From Verpa conica (lineage: Eukaryota; Ascomycota; Pezizomycetes; Pezizales; Morchellaceae): a DNA stretch of 64,000 bases. The DNA lies in assembly GCA_033030425.1 (NCBI GenBank), contig JAUFSD010000015.1, positions 806,001 through 870,000 on the forward strand, in the 5' to 3' direction. Under the pieces are notes generated by a model that saw only the letters and a program-made list of their open reading frames with translations, made no database searches and was not told where the DNA came from. The position numbers and the translations under genes are program-made. Shown piece after piece: positions 1-12,150 of the stretch (the first letter of the stretch is position 1; the number at the start of each line of letters is the position of its first letter).

Positions 1-1345
1 TCTAGAGACAGTGAGTAGAACCAATCGTATTCAGAATGCTTCTATACACGGAGAAAGACTAGGGTCGGGCAACGGCCCCTTATTCTAAGTTGGGTTTAAA
101 AGAGAGTATAAGACTATCAGAAGGAATGAAATGGTTATAGGGGAAGGCACATGAGATAAAGAACTAGAGCAGGGTGGGAGGGGCTTTTGAAGAAAGGAAA
201 ATAGAAGCAGAAGCTATGGTGTTTGATTAGTGATTTTGTTAAGCCTTTGTTTTTTATTTTATTTTATTTTATTTTATTTTATTTTATATTCGTTTCTGAT
301 TTTTGACATTTATTTTGTACATACAAATACCATAGTTTTCAGCTATCATGTATTATGATCAATTCATTCATGATAATGTTGGTGATTAAGGAAGAGTGCA
401 TGAACTGGTTTGTGGAAATACTGATTTTTTTTTCAACGGTCTCTATAAAAGGATTATATCTATAATATGTATGTTGCCCGTTTGAGGGCCCTGCCTACCG
501 GGGGGACGTTCTCCTAACAGGGCAGAACATATATATAACGCATAAGGTAAGGTAGGCTTCAGGTCTAATAATGTAGGTTCTAAATACATAATTAGGCCGA
601 TTTAATCTAGGAATCCGGCTGGGGGGGACATTTAAAGCTACCAAAACTAGCACAACACATCTACCTATAAGTACATGCATCCCTCTAGAATCATTAGCTA
701 TATATTATAATGACATGTAATTATCTTTCTTAGCCTCTAAAAAAGAATAAAAGTGTAAAAGCATAAATAAATGCCAGCGGAGAAAAGTCATTTCTCTAGC
801 TAGATATGATGGGTGTGGCTAAGTACTATATGGTTGCGTTGGTTTGGTTTTTATTTGATATAAGATCGATAATCCTGGCCAACAATACATGCATGTAGTG
901 TAATAATATCATAGCACAGTTCGCAACAACCACTAAGTTCTCAACTAAATAGTAACAGAGTCTGTGAAAATAAAACAGTAATAAAGACCAAAAATACCTT
1001 GCGCAGACCGCAGTAAAAATAGGGATAGTGATAGTAGCTAAAGCTAAGTATAGATAATGCTTCATGCGCGAGTGATTTACCATGATGAATATCTTAGTAC
1101 CACAGACCCACGAACCATCACCCTCTACCATCACCTCTACTAATTCTCTAGGCACCATAAACTATAAAATATACTAAGTAAACCATTCATTCAGATTACC
1201 AGTACATCCAACCTACTTTACCACATCCTAAGCTTACAGTACTTCAAAAAAAGGAATAAAAAATTATACTACTTCGATCCCCAACCCCCCAATCCATCGT
1301 ATACTTAGTAAACTAAATACTGATTTTTTAAAAAACAAACCCTTA
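1..1345. other. Gene-free left edge, 3' of RAT1
   Basis: AT-rich sequence with no recognisable gene. An ATG-started, 110-codon hydrophobic open frame on the minus strand (826-1158) has no family signature and is treated as chance. The only clear structure is the TTTTA microsatellite listed separately. RAT1 transcripts would end within the first few hundred bases left of position 1346. Confidence 0.5.
251..287. repeat. (TTTTA)n microsatellite
   Basis: About seven uninterrupted copies of the pentamer TTTTA, seen directly. It is a simple repeat with no coding potential. Confidence 0.9.
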
Positions 1346-4300
1346 CTACCTCTGATACCCTTGCTGATATCCACCACTACCGCTTTGGTAACCGCCTCTG
1401 TTCCCACCTCTTCCCCTCCCTCTGCCACCCCCATCTCTATCTCTATCACCATAACCGCCACCACCGCCACCACCACCCCTTCTATCGTTTCCACCGCTAG
1501 GCCTATACCTATCATCCCCTCTCTGCTGCTGGCCATACCCTCCTCCACCCCTACCACCACCATTATTACCACCTTGGTATCCTCCCCCTCGGCCGTAGCT
1601 AAAGCCAGTACCAGGGGGTGGCGGACCACTAAGTGGATTGTTGCCCCAGCTCATAGGTGGCGGTCCCCCAATCATTGGCGGAGGCCCCGGTAGTGCCCAG
1701 TTATTATTGCCCCATGTCCCTGGTGGGGGTGGAGGTGGAGGTGGGGCCCATGTTCCAGCGCCATAGCTAGGTGCTCCTGCATAACCACCTCCTGGTGGGC
1801 CTCTATCACTTCTGAAACTCCCCTGATTGTTGCCCCCGTAGTCCCCGCCTCCACGGCCGCGACCGCGTCCAGAGTTGTTGCGATATAGCGGCGCGCCACC
1901 GTAGCTCCGACCACCTGATGCGACGCGACGTTTTACCTCCTCTTGGTCTGCACGGCTGAGAACAGGTTCATTGAACTTTACGCCACGGAGGAGCTGCGAT
2001 TTATGAACATTTTTGCTTTTTGGGAACTCAAAGAAGAGGGACATGCTCCGATCATCGGTGAGGTCCGGCATTTCCCCAGTTTTAAGAGGGAAAGGGAGAG
2101 TTGAGCGGGGGATATATCCGGGGTCTTTAGAGACAGTGCCAGAGAGGCCTTGGGACTTTAGAGGGTTGAGAGTGTATTCCTATTTTTGTGTTAGTTAGCA
2201 AGTGGTGAAATCTTTAGGAAGGAAACACATACAGCAACATCTTGCCTCTTACTATAAAACATCCCTGCAACATCATCATAAAGCTCATTACTATCCGCCA
2301 CAAACAGCACATCATGTCCCATCGCATTTCTCCCAGCATCTTCCTTACTCAAGAGTGGATATATCTTCTGCGCTGCATCTAACAGCCTCTTCTCATCGAT
2401 GAAAGGTAGTAACGCAACACCTTGCCATGCAAACTTCTTCCCATTGAGATCAATCGGGAAATTTTCTGGATAAAAGTCGATAATCTCACTATCCTCATCC
2501 GTCATAAGCTTTTGGAACGGCTCGGGAAGATTAACTTTACTCGCAGCCGGGAGAACACCCATGAGTTGTTCAAAGGGCTTAAAGGGCGTTCCACGCTCAA
2601 ACTTGATGTCGAGACTGGCAAGGTCTTTAAAATCTTGGGCAAATGGGGCGTAGTGGTAGGGATAGTACCAGTTCCAAGAAGGGCAGCCTTGAAAGTAGTA
2701 TAATAGGACCCAGGCAAGACCTTCGACATAGGCTGCGGCGACTTTTTTGCGAAATTCGTAGTCATCAGGAGACACGTTGAATTTCTGCTCATAGTACCTG
2801 TCCTGGTATCCATTCTCCCAGAGACGTACGGTATCAGGTGGCATTTCGCCCTCGGTGGGAGGGGCTGGGGGTTTGGGTGCTTCATCATTTTCAAGGATAT
2901 CGGCTTTCCGCTTATGAGAAATTGCACTTGTAGGAGTAGCTGGTGTAGAGGGCTCTTCGGGTATAGTTTCCACCTCTGCACTATTAACTGGGCTCTCTGA
3001 AGCAGGAGTATCTGTGGACCCCCCACCCAAAAGCTGAGCCTTAAGTGCTTGAGCTGCACTTTTATTCTCCAAGTTTGCCTTCCTAATATTCTCTCTATTC
3101 ATCACCATATCATAATTCATCTTCCTTGTGTCCTTCGTGACATCCCCAGGTTTGAATAGTGGTATCATGGGTGGTGGGGCTGAGTCTGGTTGCCCACGCC
3201 CCCTTCCCCTTCCTCTACCCCCACTAACTGGTGTATCTCCAGGGGAGTCATTTCCAAACCCACCTCCAAATCCCCCCCTCCCCCCACGCCCACCCCTACC
3301 ACCATCGTTGCCAAGTCTCCTCCTCTTTGCGCTTTCCTCACGGCGTTCATCGACCTTCCTTCTATTCCTAAAGATAGCGTCTTCTTGCTTTGCGAGTCCG
3401 TCAAGGATGTACTGAACTTTTTCCAACTCGACACTCCCGTCTTTAGTCACGTAACCGCCCATCACGGGTAGATTATCCCGCCAAACTGTCATAAGCGTAT
3501 CGATTCCATTCTCCCTAATCTCCAAACTAGGCAAATGTGGCAAAAAATCATTCCCGACAAAAAAACACATGAAAACCCAATCATCGATTGCACGTTCCAG
3601 ATCAAATTTGAATCCTTGCCCTGGCACCTGAAGCTCAACCTCCAAATATTCTCGAAGAATATCAACATGCAGCCACACGAACGGCTTTAAAGGTGTAGCG
3701 TGAGACTTCTCGTCGAACTCGCCCTGTTTTTCTTTCGCCTTTCCAGTGCATTCCTCTGCACGATGGCCCTTCTGACCACAGATTTTGCATGTTTTAGCAC
3801 GGGCTTCCTGCGCAAAGACGTCTTCACGGAGAACACGGAAGTGAGGCTCGTGAGTGCCGAGACCCAACATGATAAGGTCGGCATCGAGACCGTAAATTAC
3901 ATGACGGGTGTTGGGATCGTGATCAGGGGAGGCACGTTGGGAGCGGACAAACTCCATGATCTTGTGTTCGCCTTCACCAGGGACAGTAGAGTCGGAAATG
4001 ATCACTTTCATCTAAAGATAGTTAGCCAAAGAGCCATGATAATATCGACAAGGAATGAACTTACGTGAGCCCAGCCGGGGTCAGTGTTGAGTTTATATGC
4101 AATCCAGTATTTGATTGATGCAGCAAGAATATCCATAAATGGTGTTCCAGGAGTAATCGCATTACTATCCCAAACCTTCTTATTTTTAAGTGAATCATCG
4201 ACTTTGTTGCCATTTTGCTTCTCAAGCATTTTGATAAACTCGGCAGTATCATCCTCCTTCTCCTTAGCTTCCTGAGCGGACCTAAACCTACGAGATCTTT

Positions 4301-4825
4301 GCTGATTCATCTTGGCACGTGGTGCAACGCCATCTAAAAGTGTAATGTTAGCTTAAAAGTCGCGATCATCGCAGAGATAATAAAAAAGTCGTCAGAGAGT
4401 CTCCGATCTCCCGCATTGATTGTAGCAGCGCCCTACTGGCTCGCGCGAACGTTAAACATACCAACAGCGATCATGAGAAGCTTGCGAGGCCTCACCATGT
4501 TCACAACTCGCTCAGTGTACTTGAATACCTCTAACATCATCTCCTCCTCTGTTTCGGGGGGGGCCTTGTCTTCTGGATGAGAACAGGGGTGGACGATCCC
4601 GTTCATGTCGAGATAGAGATTATCAAACTCCTATTCATTATTAGTACTCTCAGGTGGAGGACCGCACGAACTCAAATGTAGACATACCTCGCCATTTGGA
4701 TTAGGACAAGTCGTGTCGACCGGAATGATCTGCCCATCGATATCTTGTGGCTGCTCTTCGATAACTGAGGACACAATCTTCGGATACTTCTGTGTGAGCC
4801 ATCTGAAAAGAGCGGGAACACCCAT
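1346..4825 (-). CDS. RAT1: Nuclear 5'-3' exoribonuclease RAT1/XRN2
   Basis: Processive nuclear 5'-3' exoribonuclease that degrades uncapped RNA, trims rRNA and snoRNA precursors and releases Pol II at terminators (known for the family). Five exons: 4688-4825, 4462-4630, 4065-4333, 2233-4011, 1346-2179. All joins keep frame and give 1062 aa, a usual length for fungal Rat1. The start [10 protein letters not shown] is the conserved N-terminus. Also visible are [16 protein letters not shown] and DADLIMLGL of the acidic catalytic centre, a CCHC zinc knuckle ([14 protein letters not shown], about residues 267-280) found in fungal Rat1 but not in Xrn1, and the conserved [12 protein letters not shown] segment. 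The last roughly 200 residues are low-complexity GGY/RGG with a proline-rich patch. An RGG stretch also lies inside the central linker. Introns are 53-128 nt. It is transcribed in tandem with SYP1. Identity is secure; the C-terminal repeat length is less so. Confidence 0.95.
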
Positions 4826-6304
4826 TGCAGCTACAGTAGTTGGTGAGGTGAAGATATGGTAGGAGATATCAAAGGGTACTACCAAGAGCCCCTTGTGCTG
4901 GCGGGAGTACTAGGAAAAAGTAGACAATGGAAAGAACGGCGGAAAGAAGCAGATCTTCTCCAGAGACACAGGGAACGAGTTTGGGAGAGAGTAGTCGTTT
5001 GTGTGCGTTTGTTGTCTGCCGTCTGACTCCTGAGTTGTTGTCTTTACTTCGTAGGTCGATGATTTCGTTGTCAGCGACTGGATGGAAGGAAAAGTAAAAG
5101 GGGACTAGCGTTATACCCTGAGAATGCTTGGCGCTATGTAAGAGCCAGGGAAGAATGCCGACTGTTGGCCAGCGACTACTACCGAGTGTCTCGGCATCTG
5201 ACTTCGGCTTTCGGCATTCGGGAGACCTCCCTATTTATCCCTTAAGCTGTATTGCTACTGCGGTGTAGCTTACTGTTATATTGGAGAGTTTAGGTCAAGC
5301 ATCAATTTTTGAAACTGTTACTCGGCATGAGCTCTCTATTGCGCCACAAATCTGTGTAGCTTTTTCGTCCCCCTTTTCGAGGTATTTAATACTTTAACCC
5401 TGAGTACATTATATATCACTAGAGGCTACGTCGTTTCTTTACTTCCTACTGCCCACCTAACAATTCTGTCTACTTCAAAGTGTCATACGCTTTCTCCTTG
5501 CTTAAATATAGTATCTATTTCTATGTACCTGATCTGTATCTATAGCGATCGACAGAACCACTGTGCGAGTGGCTTCAAGGATATTATAAAACCCATAAAA
5601 CAAGTAATAATATACAATTGCGCGCCCAGACCCAAGGTCCCACAAACCTTTCAAATGGCTAATAGGTGTTTAGCCTCAGGTTTAATTACATGTATGCTAT
5701 TTTGTTAGCCCCTCTCGCAATAATCATAAAAGAAATACACAAGGACACAATGAAATACAGGTAAGATCATGGTAAGAAATAAAGAGAGGGGGTTGATTTG
5801 CTAAACGAGTAAGTAAACAACAAAAAATCAACTAGAAGATAAAAACACAAGAGCAAAACTCTACGTTTTATCAAAAAATTAGATACAAAGCTAGTCGATC
5901 AGAATGTAGATATTGAAGAACTATGAAGGACTTGAGAGCAAACGAGGAGGTTGCTAGCGGGGAGCAAGAATCAGATAAAGGTCAAGAGAAATTATCAATA
6001 AATACCAGCTTTGGAGAATAAAACAAAAGAAAAGTGAGTTCTCAGACAGTTAGACACATCCAAATTGGACAAACAAACCCATACACACGAAATTTAACAA
6101 AGGAGATATGTTATAATATAAAGAACGGGACGATTAGTCATGCCCAATATTGAGCGAAAACCGTATACTAATGTAGGATAAAAATGAAAGCAAAAATCCC
6201 CGTACAAACCCATTTTCTCCACCACCCCACCCACAAATATAAAGAATAAAAAATTTGAAAACAGATCCTTTCCTCTCCAGGGAAGAGTCGCCATCTTATT
6301 AGGC
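4826..6304. other. Intergenic: RAT1 promoter and SYP1 3' flank
   Basis: About 1.5 kb between two minus-strand genes. The part nearest RAT1 is pyrimidine-rich on the coding strand, as fungal promoters often are. The part nearest SYP1 is AT-rich. No further gene, tRNA or repeat was recognised. Confidence 0.5.
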
Positions 6305-9300
6305 TTAAATAGCAAGGTACTTTCCACTGATAACTTTCCTGACTGTTGCCACAGATTTCCATTCTTCTCCCCCAGAAATTACAACGTCGGTACTTACCAT
6401 ACTCTTCACTTCTGCGTCAGCAAATGGATCCTCTGGCTCCTTTTCCTCATCCTTCGTAGGACCAGGTTCCGGTTTCTCTCCCCCCTTCTCTTTCTCTTTC
6501 ATAGACACTGCTATTCCGCTCCCTACGTGACTTGCATCCTCTCCTGAAATCTCCCACCTTACATCAATTGGCTGACTCTTCGCCACAGTATCAGTCATAA
6601 ATCTTGCCAATAGCCTCATGTCTTCCCCTGTATTCTCCAGATCGATTGCCACATCACCCAATTTCCAGGCTAGCCGCCCTCGTTCCCGGGAGAATACACC
6701 AACAGGCTTAGATTGACACGAGTTGATCTTGCCTTCCATACCAACTGTGAAGACTACATTCTTCATTGTAAATATGCCAGTCATGCCATTTAGCCGCCGG
6801 AACAGAGGGTTAGGTTTCCAGCTCACAGCGAGGGTGCTCTTTTGAGGCCCAATATTCCAGGTAGGGGTGATGATGATAGGGGCAAAGGCAGACATATTGC
6901 CTTCGTCAACATGGACTTGGTATTTGAAGGCGACAGAGGTTCTATGGATATTCGCGAGGGAGAGAGAGTACTCCGCGACATGGTCAGGGACAGCAGTTAT
7001 AAATGCTGGGTTTGGGGCCACTTTTTCGAGCAGGCTGAAATTCTCAATCCGGAGGATTTCTGTGATAGGGTGTGATGGGGTATCGTGAGGGTTATACGCC
7101 ACGGCAATTTCACCAGTAATAAGGGTTTTTGATGGTACGCCGTTGTCAAAAGACATGCTTACAGATTCTATTAGTGACGCGGAGAGCCCCAGTTCATTTA
7201 GTTCAGGGTGCTTCATCGGTGAATTCGTGAGACTTGTTATAGATCTTGATGATCGTATTGACTGGGTATCTGATGCTGTTTCGGAAGCTGCGGTGGAGGA
7301 CTTAGGGGTGTATTTAATTGGAGTGAGTGGGGGTGACGAGGGATGTCCCTCAAATTCTGCTGGGTTCGGGATAAACATTGTGTTCCGCACCTGACTGGCA
7401 TCCCTCCGGCCTCTAGTTCTTCGGGAAACGGTGTTTTGCTGCTACTCTCGTTAGAAGTTGGTTAAACTTTTAAGGCTACGTAACTATACATACCGCCCTC
7501 AACGTAGATGTGACTTTTGAAAGTGCAGCATCTGCCTCTTCCTCTTCCTCATGAATCACGTCGTTTTTTATCTCGACTTTGAACTGAGGCTGGCTTTGTT
7601 CACTTTGCGATTTTGTTAGTCAAATTTGCTTTTCTCATCTCTCAGGGATCTCACTCAGTAGATTCATCTGGCATTGGGTTGGCTCCAATATCATGAATTG
7701 GTGGAGGAATTGTATATCCTTCGGCATCTGTCTGGGGCTAATTTAATTAGCACTTTTCATTACAAAAGTCTAAATAAACGTACCTCCGATGCTGTAACGG
7801 TCACGGAAGGAGTCGCACTAGGTGTTTGGGATGTCTCAGGTAAGGTTGTTGCAGTCTCAGGTCGACTGTCTCCGTTCTGTGTCGGTGTAGGTGTCGACCC
7901 CCCGCTGGTAGATGGTCTTGGAGGCGTCGTAGTACCTGGAATCGCTAGGGATTGGATTTCCGGGGAGGAAAGGCCGTTGTTGGTGGGAGAAGCCGGTGAC
8001 GGCGGCATAAGTCCAAGTAGGCCCCTTCCAGGTCCTCCTTTTCCGTTGGAGTCGGGCCGCTTATCTGGCGATGCCGATCTATGAAAGTAAGGTATAGTGC
8101 TATTCCGATTCCGGCCCCTAAGAACAGTGCCTAATCGCTTGAGACCTAATGAAGAGCCTTTAAAACTCCGTCAGTTCATTGAGATACTAGACTTGGTTTG
8201 TGCAGACATACCTCCTCCTGAGCCTCCCCCGGAGCCGGAGGATTGAACACTGACAGAGTCATCTGTAACAATAGACGGTGTTGACGGCATACCTGGCACT
8301 GGCGGGCCACCGCTGCTACCCGTTCGGCTTCTCAGCCTCTCAATCTTCTGTTTCCCAGCAGTAACCTTATTCGCGAATCCCTTGATTTCGTCGCTAGTAT
8401 CAATGTCTAAAATCGCGTTCAAAGTCGTTTCGGCAGCCTGCATATTCCTCTGTGCTTGGTCTAGCTCCAATGTCTGCCATGTTGTCAAAACATCCCGTAG
8501 GTGATTACACCGACTCTCGTCTGCCGCCTGGAACTTTTCGAACGCGAACGGCGCCTGACTATCCCATTCTCCAGATGCATTTGCGACAGCATTTGCAGCT
8601 TCAGCCACTTGTTGTGGTTTCGCCTTTTGACCCCGCCTTTTTACCTTCTCTGCCTTGTCCTCTGCCTGGTCAACCGCCTTTGCCGCCTTTTCCAAATTTG
8701 TCTCCATATTCTTCATCCCTGACCATTCTGGATTTCGGTTGGTAAACTCGCGTAGTGGGCGCTCGACTTCGGCTTCAATACGCTGCGCGAATTCCTGGTG
8801 TGAAGTCGCTAGGGAAGTCGTCGAGCTGGCGATTCGAGTCCATGGACCTTGAAACACCCTGAAAATGAGGAAAGTGAGGAGCTGAGGTCAATTGACAGCC
8901 TGCATTGGGCCTTACCCTAGATCTGAACCATCCCCAGTAATTACCCTCTTTGCCAGTTTATTCAGGCCTAGAGCGTAGGCTTCCTCAACTCGTCGTCGTT
9001 CCTAGCGATATCGAAATTGCATTTTTAGTTGGAGAGCCTCAAGAAGATCGCTAACCAAATGCGTGAATGGTACCTGAAGCCAATCGGCGATTTCATGATT
9101 TAGAGTCTGAACTCTCTGCAACCGATCCCGGAGAATCTTTACTGCAGGCGTTGGGTGAACGGAGCTCTACACACCAGGGGGGAGGAGGTCCCAAAAATCA
9201 GCACTTCAACTAGAAAACAAAAACGGTACCACTAGTACCAATGGCAAGAACCACCGCCTTGTATATTGAACCACCGAGGGAAACAAACCACAATGCCCGG

Positions 9301-9324
9301 GTACTCGGAACGTGAAAGTTCCAT
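6305..9324 (-). CDS. SYP1: Muniscin endocytic adaptor (Syp1/FCHo family)
   Basis: Early endocytic adaptor that binds plasma membrane through an F-BAR domain and cargo through a mu-homology domain (family knowledge). Eight exons: 9289-9324, 9074-9166, 8916-9001, 8212-8858, 7784-8157, 7655-7737, 7494-7602, 6305-7438. All joins keep frame and give 853 aa. The start at 9324 reads MELSRSEYPG, the usual Syp1 opening. The F-BAR region (about 1-265) contains RDRLQRVQTLNHEIADWLQ, ERRRVEEAYALGLNKLAKR and a long alpha-helical stretch. It is followed by LKRLGTVLRGR and a Ser/Pro/Thr-rich linker. The C-terminal roughly 300 residues match the muniscin mu-homology domain (opening ELNELGLSASLIESVS). The 3' end of the penultimate intron has two in-frame acceptors, so one residue is uncertain. 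The first intron is long (122 nt); the others are 46-72 nt. No lesion seen. Confidence 0.92.
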
Positions 9325-10747
9325 GTTGAAGTGCTGACTCTAGCCAGCTCCGTCTCGCAGCAACAGTAGCAGTGCAGTAGCAACAGCAACAGTATAGCAG
9401 CAACGGTTGAGAGCAATAATCTAGCAAATGCCGATGACGATTCTGATAAGGGGCGTTGATAGACGAGGAGGTGTGTGATAGCCTAGTAGACGTATGTTGA
9501 CGAGTGTGAGGCGGATGGATGAGATGCAGGAGGGAGACGGGACCAAAGATCTGAGAGAGGAAAGAAGACTGGGTTAGGTGTCTCGTCCGTGTGGTGTCTC
9601 AGGAAGATGATCTGGGTAAAAAGGCATTGGACGAGGGGGGTAGACTGCATGGAGCACATATCCCATATAAATCCGGAAAGATGCTGACCCAGCCGAGATG
9701 ATGTGGCTTGTTGTACGACTGCCAGCACAGTCCGCCAGGGAAATCGTGCTATTAAAGATTTCCTGGGTCGAGCAATGCCGGGCCTGGGGGATGTCTCCAT
9801 CTCCGTGGCGTAGTCACTGGGCCACCCTATTCTGCCGTGCCGGAGAATGGAGCCCAAGAAAAAAAGTATATACATGAGGTACTATAGATGAGGGAAAGCA
9901 TAGGCCCTGACAGAGGACGGGCCTCCGGGTTCTGTGCACAGGGCAATCCTATACATATCCTCCGAGGGGAAACCAACAATGTGGAACCCCATCTCAGAGG
10001 TTGCAGAAAATGCGTACCCCAAGGCGCGATGATACGCGAATGCACGCAGAACTCGGATACCGCCCTAACGTCCAGTCATGCACGAACAAGCATTCCAGAA
10101 ACTCTCTGCACTTCGGGCCACTTCTCCCTTACTCGAACTGCAGCGTACCTACCGATAAAGGTACAATACATATAGGTACCTACGGATAAAAAGACAACCA
10201 TCCTACCCGCCTTACCAATAGAACTAGAAAGAGACGAATGATTTGAGGCCCCTCTCCCGGCGGTACCCTCTTGCGTGCAGCAGCAATTTCGGACTGTGCG
10301 CAAAACCTGCGTGTTTTGGTTTCCCCGCAACATATCCCTCGCACGATAGTTTGGTCAAAGCCCCCGCATACCTACAATGTCTTCGAGTACCCAGGCATGG
10401 AAACCTCTGTTAGGCTTCTCAGAGAGATTTGCTGTGATTGACCAGATGTTAGTCTCATCTTGTTTCGCCTATATCCCTAATTCTTTTTTAAACCTAGCCT
10501 GTGTTGTCAGTCGGTCATTTGCTGACATTGCTTTCCCCATTGCAGAGCCTCATCTCTAAAGTTAGATCCTACGGTCCAACACTCCCAGGCACTCAAGTCA
10601 GCACAAACAATTGAGACGCAATGCTTCAATGATGCTAATTCTGAGGTACCAAATACCCCTGATATGCAATTGCCCAGCTCTTAGTTTACCTTGCCGGGTT
10701 TATCAAATTCCCAATATAATACAGCCCTAACGATCTCCACCTATCAT
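9325..10747. other. Intergenic between divergent SYP1 and kinase genes
   Basis: About 1.4 kb shared by a leftward gene (SYP1) and a rightward one (kinase). Some 60-95-codon open frames occur on both strands (9483-9875, 9888-10175, 10076-10333), but none has a recognisable motif or partner exon. They are taken as promoter sequence. Confidence 0.5.
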
Positions 10748-11882
10748 ATGGCTCGGTTCACTAAATATCACTCGCTCTCGAGAATAGGAAAGTTATATCC
10801 TTGCCTGGAAATCAAAGCTTCAGCAACTCAAAGCTCAGGCCCACCAGCCCGCTACCTCTCCACCATTTTCACCACCTACTCCAAATGATTGCCCATCCCC
10901 TACCACTACTGGTACCACCTTAGGAAAGTACACCTCTTGCCGTCACCATGCCTCGGGTCTCTTCTCCACAATCTACCGTGCAGACCCCCTACCCTTGCCC
11001 CTCTCACCCACTAAATCTGTCGCCTTAAAACTCACGAATCCCACCACAATGATACCCCCACACGACTCTAAACGCGAAGCACGTATCCTAACAGCGGTAG
11101 CTGGCCACAAAAATGTCATCCCATTACTTGAAACATTCACCCTCCCCCCCTCCACCTTCGTTCTTGTATTCCCCTTTTACCAACACGACCTTGCCACCCT
11201 ACTTCTTGGTGAAGGACCAGAACTCAACGCTCAAGCAAAGATACACATACTACGCGATACAGCAGAAGCATTAAAATGGTGCCATGAACGTAGCGTACTA
11301 CACCGGGACGTTAAGCCAAGCAACATACTCATATCCGGAATGACATCAGGGGCCACTAAAACAGTGTTAGCAGACTTCGGGATCGCCTGGATGGCCAAAG
11401 ACTCAGCGAGCGAAAACGCAGAGGACAAAATTACAGATGTAGGTACAACCGCGTACCGCCCCCCCGAGATCCTGTTTGGTTGGAAAGCTTATGGGACTGG
11501 ACTGGATATGTGGGCGTTTGGCTGCGTTGTTGCGGAGTGCTTCATGACACCCCAGCCACCAGGGGCTCGTTCGTATGAGGATGAAGAAGAGGAGTCGGTG
11601 AATACATTCTTTAATGCTGGGGATCTAGGGAGTGAGTTGCGTCTTGTTGGGAGTATCTTTGGGAAGTTGGGTACACCAAGTACAGAGACATGGCCAGAGG
11701 CTGCAAAGTTTCCAGACTTCGGGAAAATCTTGTTCCACCAATTTCCGGCAAAGAGCTGGAGGGAGCTACTGCCAGGTGCGAGTGAAGTCGTTAGGGACCT
11801 TGTTGGCAAGTTGCTTGTTTACGAGAGTGGAGTGAGACTAAGTGCAGCTGAAGTATTGGAGCATGAACTCTTTAGCGCTTAG
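10748..11882 (+). CDS. Csk1-like CDK-type protein kinase; 5' end unresolved
   Basis: Serine/threonine kinase resembling fission yeast Csk1, which activates CDKs by T-loop phosphorylation. The kinase body is open from about 10788 to the stop at 11882. It shows a degenerate glycine loop (HASGLFSTIYRA), VALKL with the ATP-site lysine, the KREARIL alpha-C Glu, HRDVKPSN, ADFGIAW, YRPPEILFG, and a Csk1-type tail (GSELRLVGSIFGKLGTP then WPEAAKFPDFGK). All catalytic residues are present. No ATG exists in this frame upstream of the lysine. A protein-like ATG frame (10748-10888, opening MARFTKYHSLSRIGKLYP) lies one nucleotide out of register and stops at 10886-10888. I found no GT-AG intron joining the two. 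Either a one-base indel (real or a sequencing error near 10880) or an exon I missed explains it. The kinase assignment is strong; the start is weak. Confidence 0.75.
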
Positions 11883-12032
11883 ATATATATAGAGTAGAGC
11901 TATGTGGTAGATGTTAACTGGAGATGTATGAGAATACATGTATCTAAGCTCCTACATAAACACAGAAAAGTTCACTTTGTGGCAACAGAGAGATGGCTCC
12001 TTCGTATCTAACTCCAGCAAAACAGAATATTG

Positions 12033-12150
12033 GGTTCAGTACCTAGGATTCCCACATGGTCACCCAATGCAGTACTAACTAGGCGATACGATGATTGGGT
12101 ACAGCAGAGCGGACGGGATGCTCCATTTTCATCGTTCTATGACCGAACAC
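12033..12150 (-). rRNA. 5S rRNA gene or near-intact copy
   Basis: Read on the minus strand, a 118-nt stretch carries 5S landmarks: CATCCCGTCCGCTCTGC in the first half, then CGCCTAGTTAGTACTG, TTGGGTGACCA and GTGGGAATCCTAGGTACTG. The ends pair as helix I (GTTCGGT with ACTGAAC). CGATG/CATCG can form helix II and GCA/TGC the base of helix III. A T4 run lies about 11 nt beyond the 3' end. The internal-promoter A box (usually like AGTTAAGC) is not recognisable: the corresponding bases read GTACCCAATC. It may therefore be a diverged or inactive copy. Pezizomycotina 5S genes are typically dispersed, which fits its isolation. Confidence 0.7.

Noticed and set aside
826..1158. 110-codon ATG frame on the minus strand with hydrophobic stretches
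   Set aside because: AT-rich composition gives hydrophobic translations by chance; no partner exon or motif was found.
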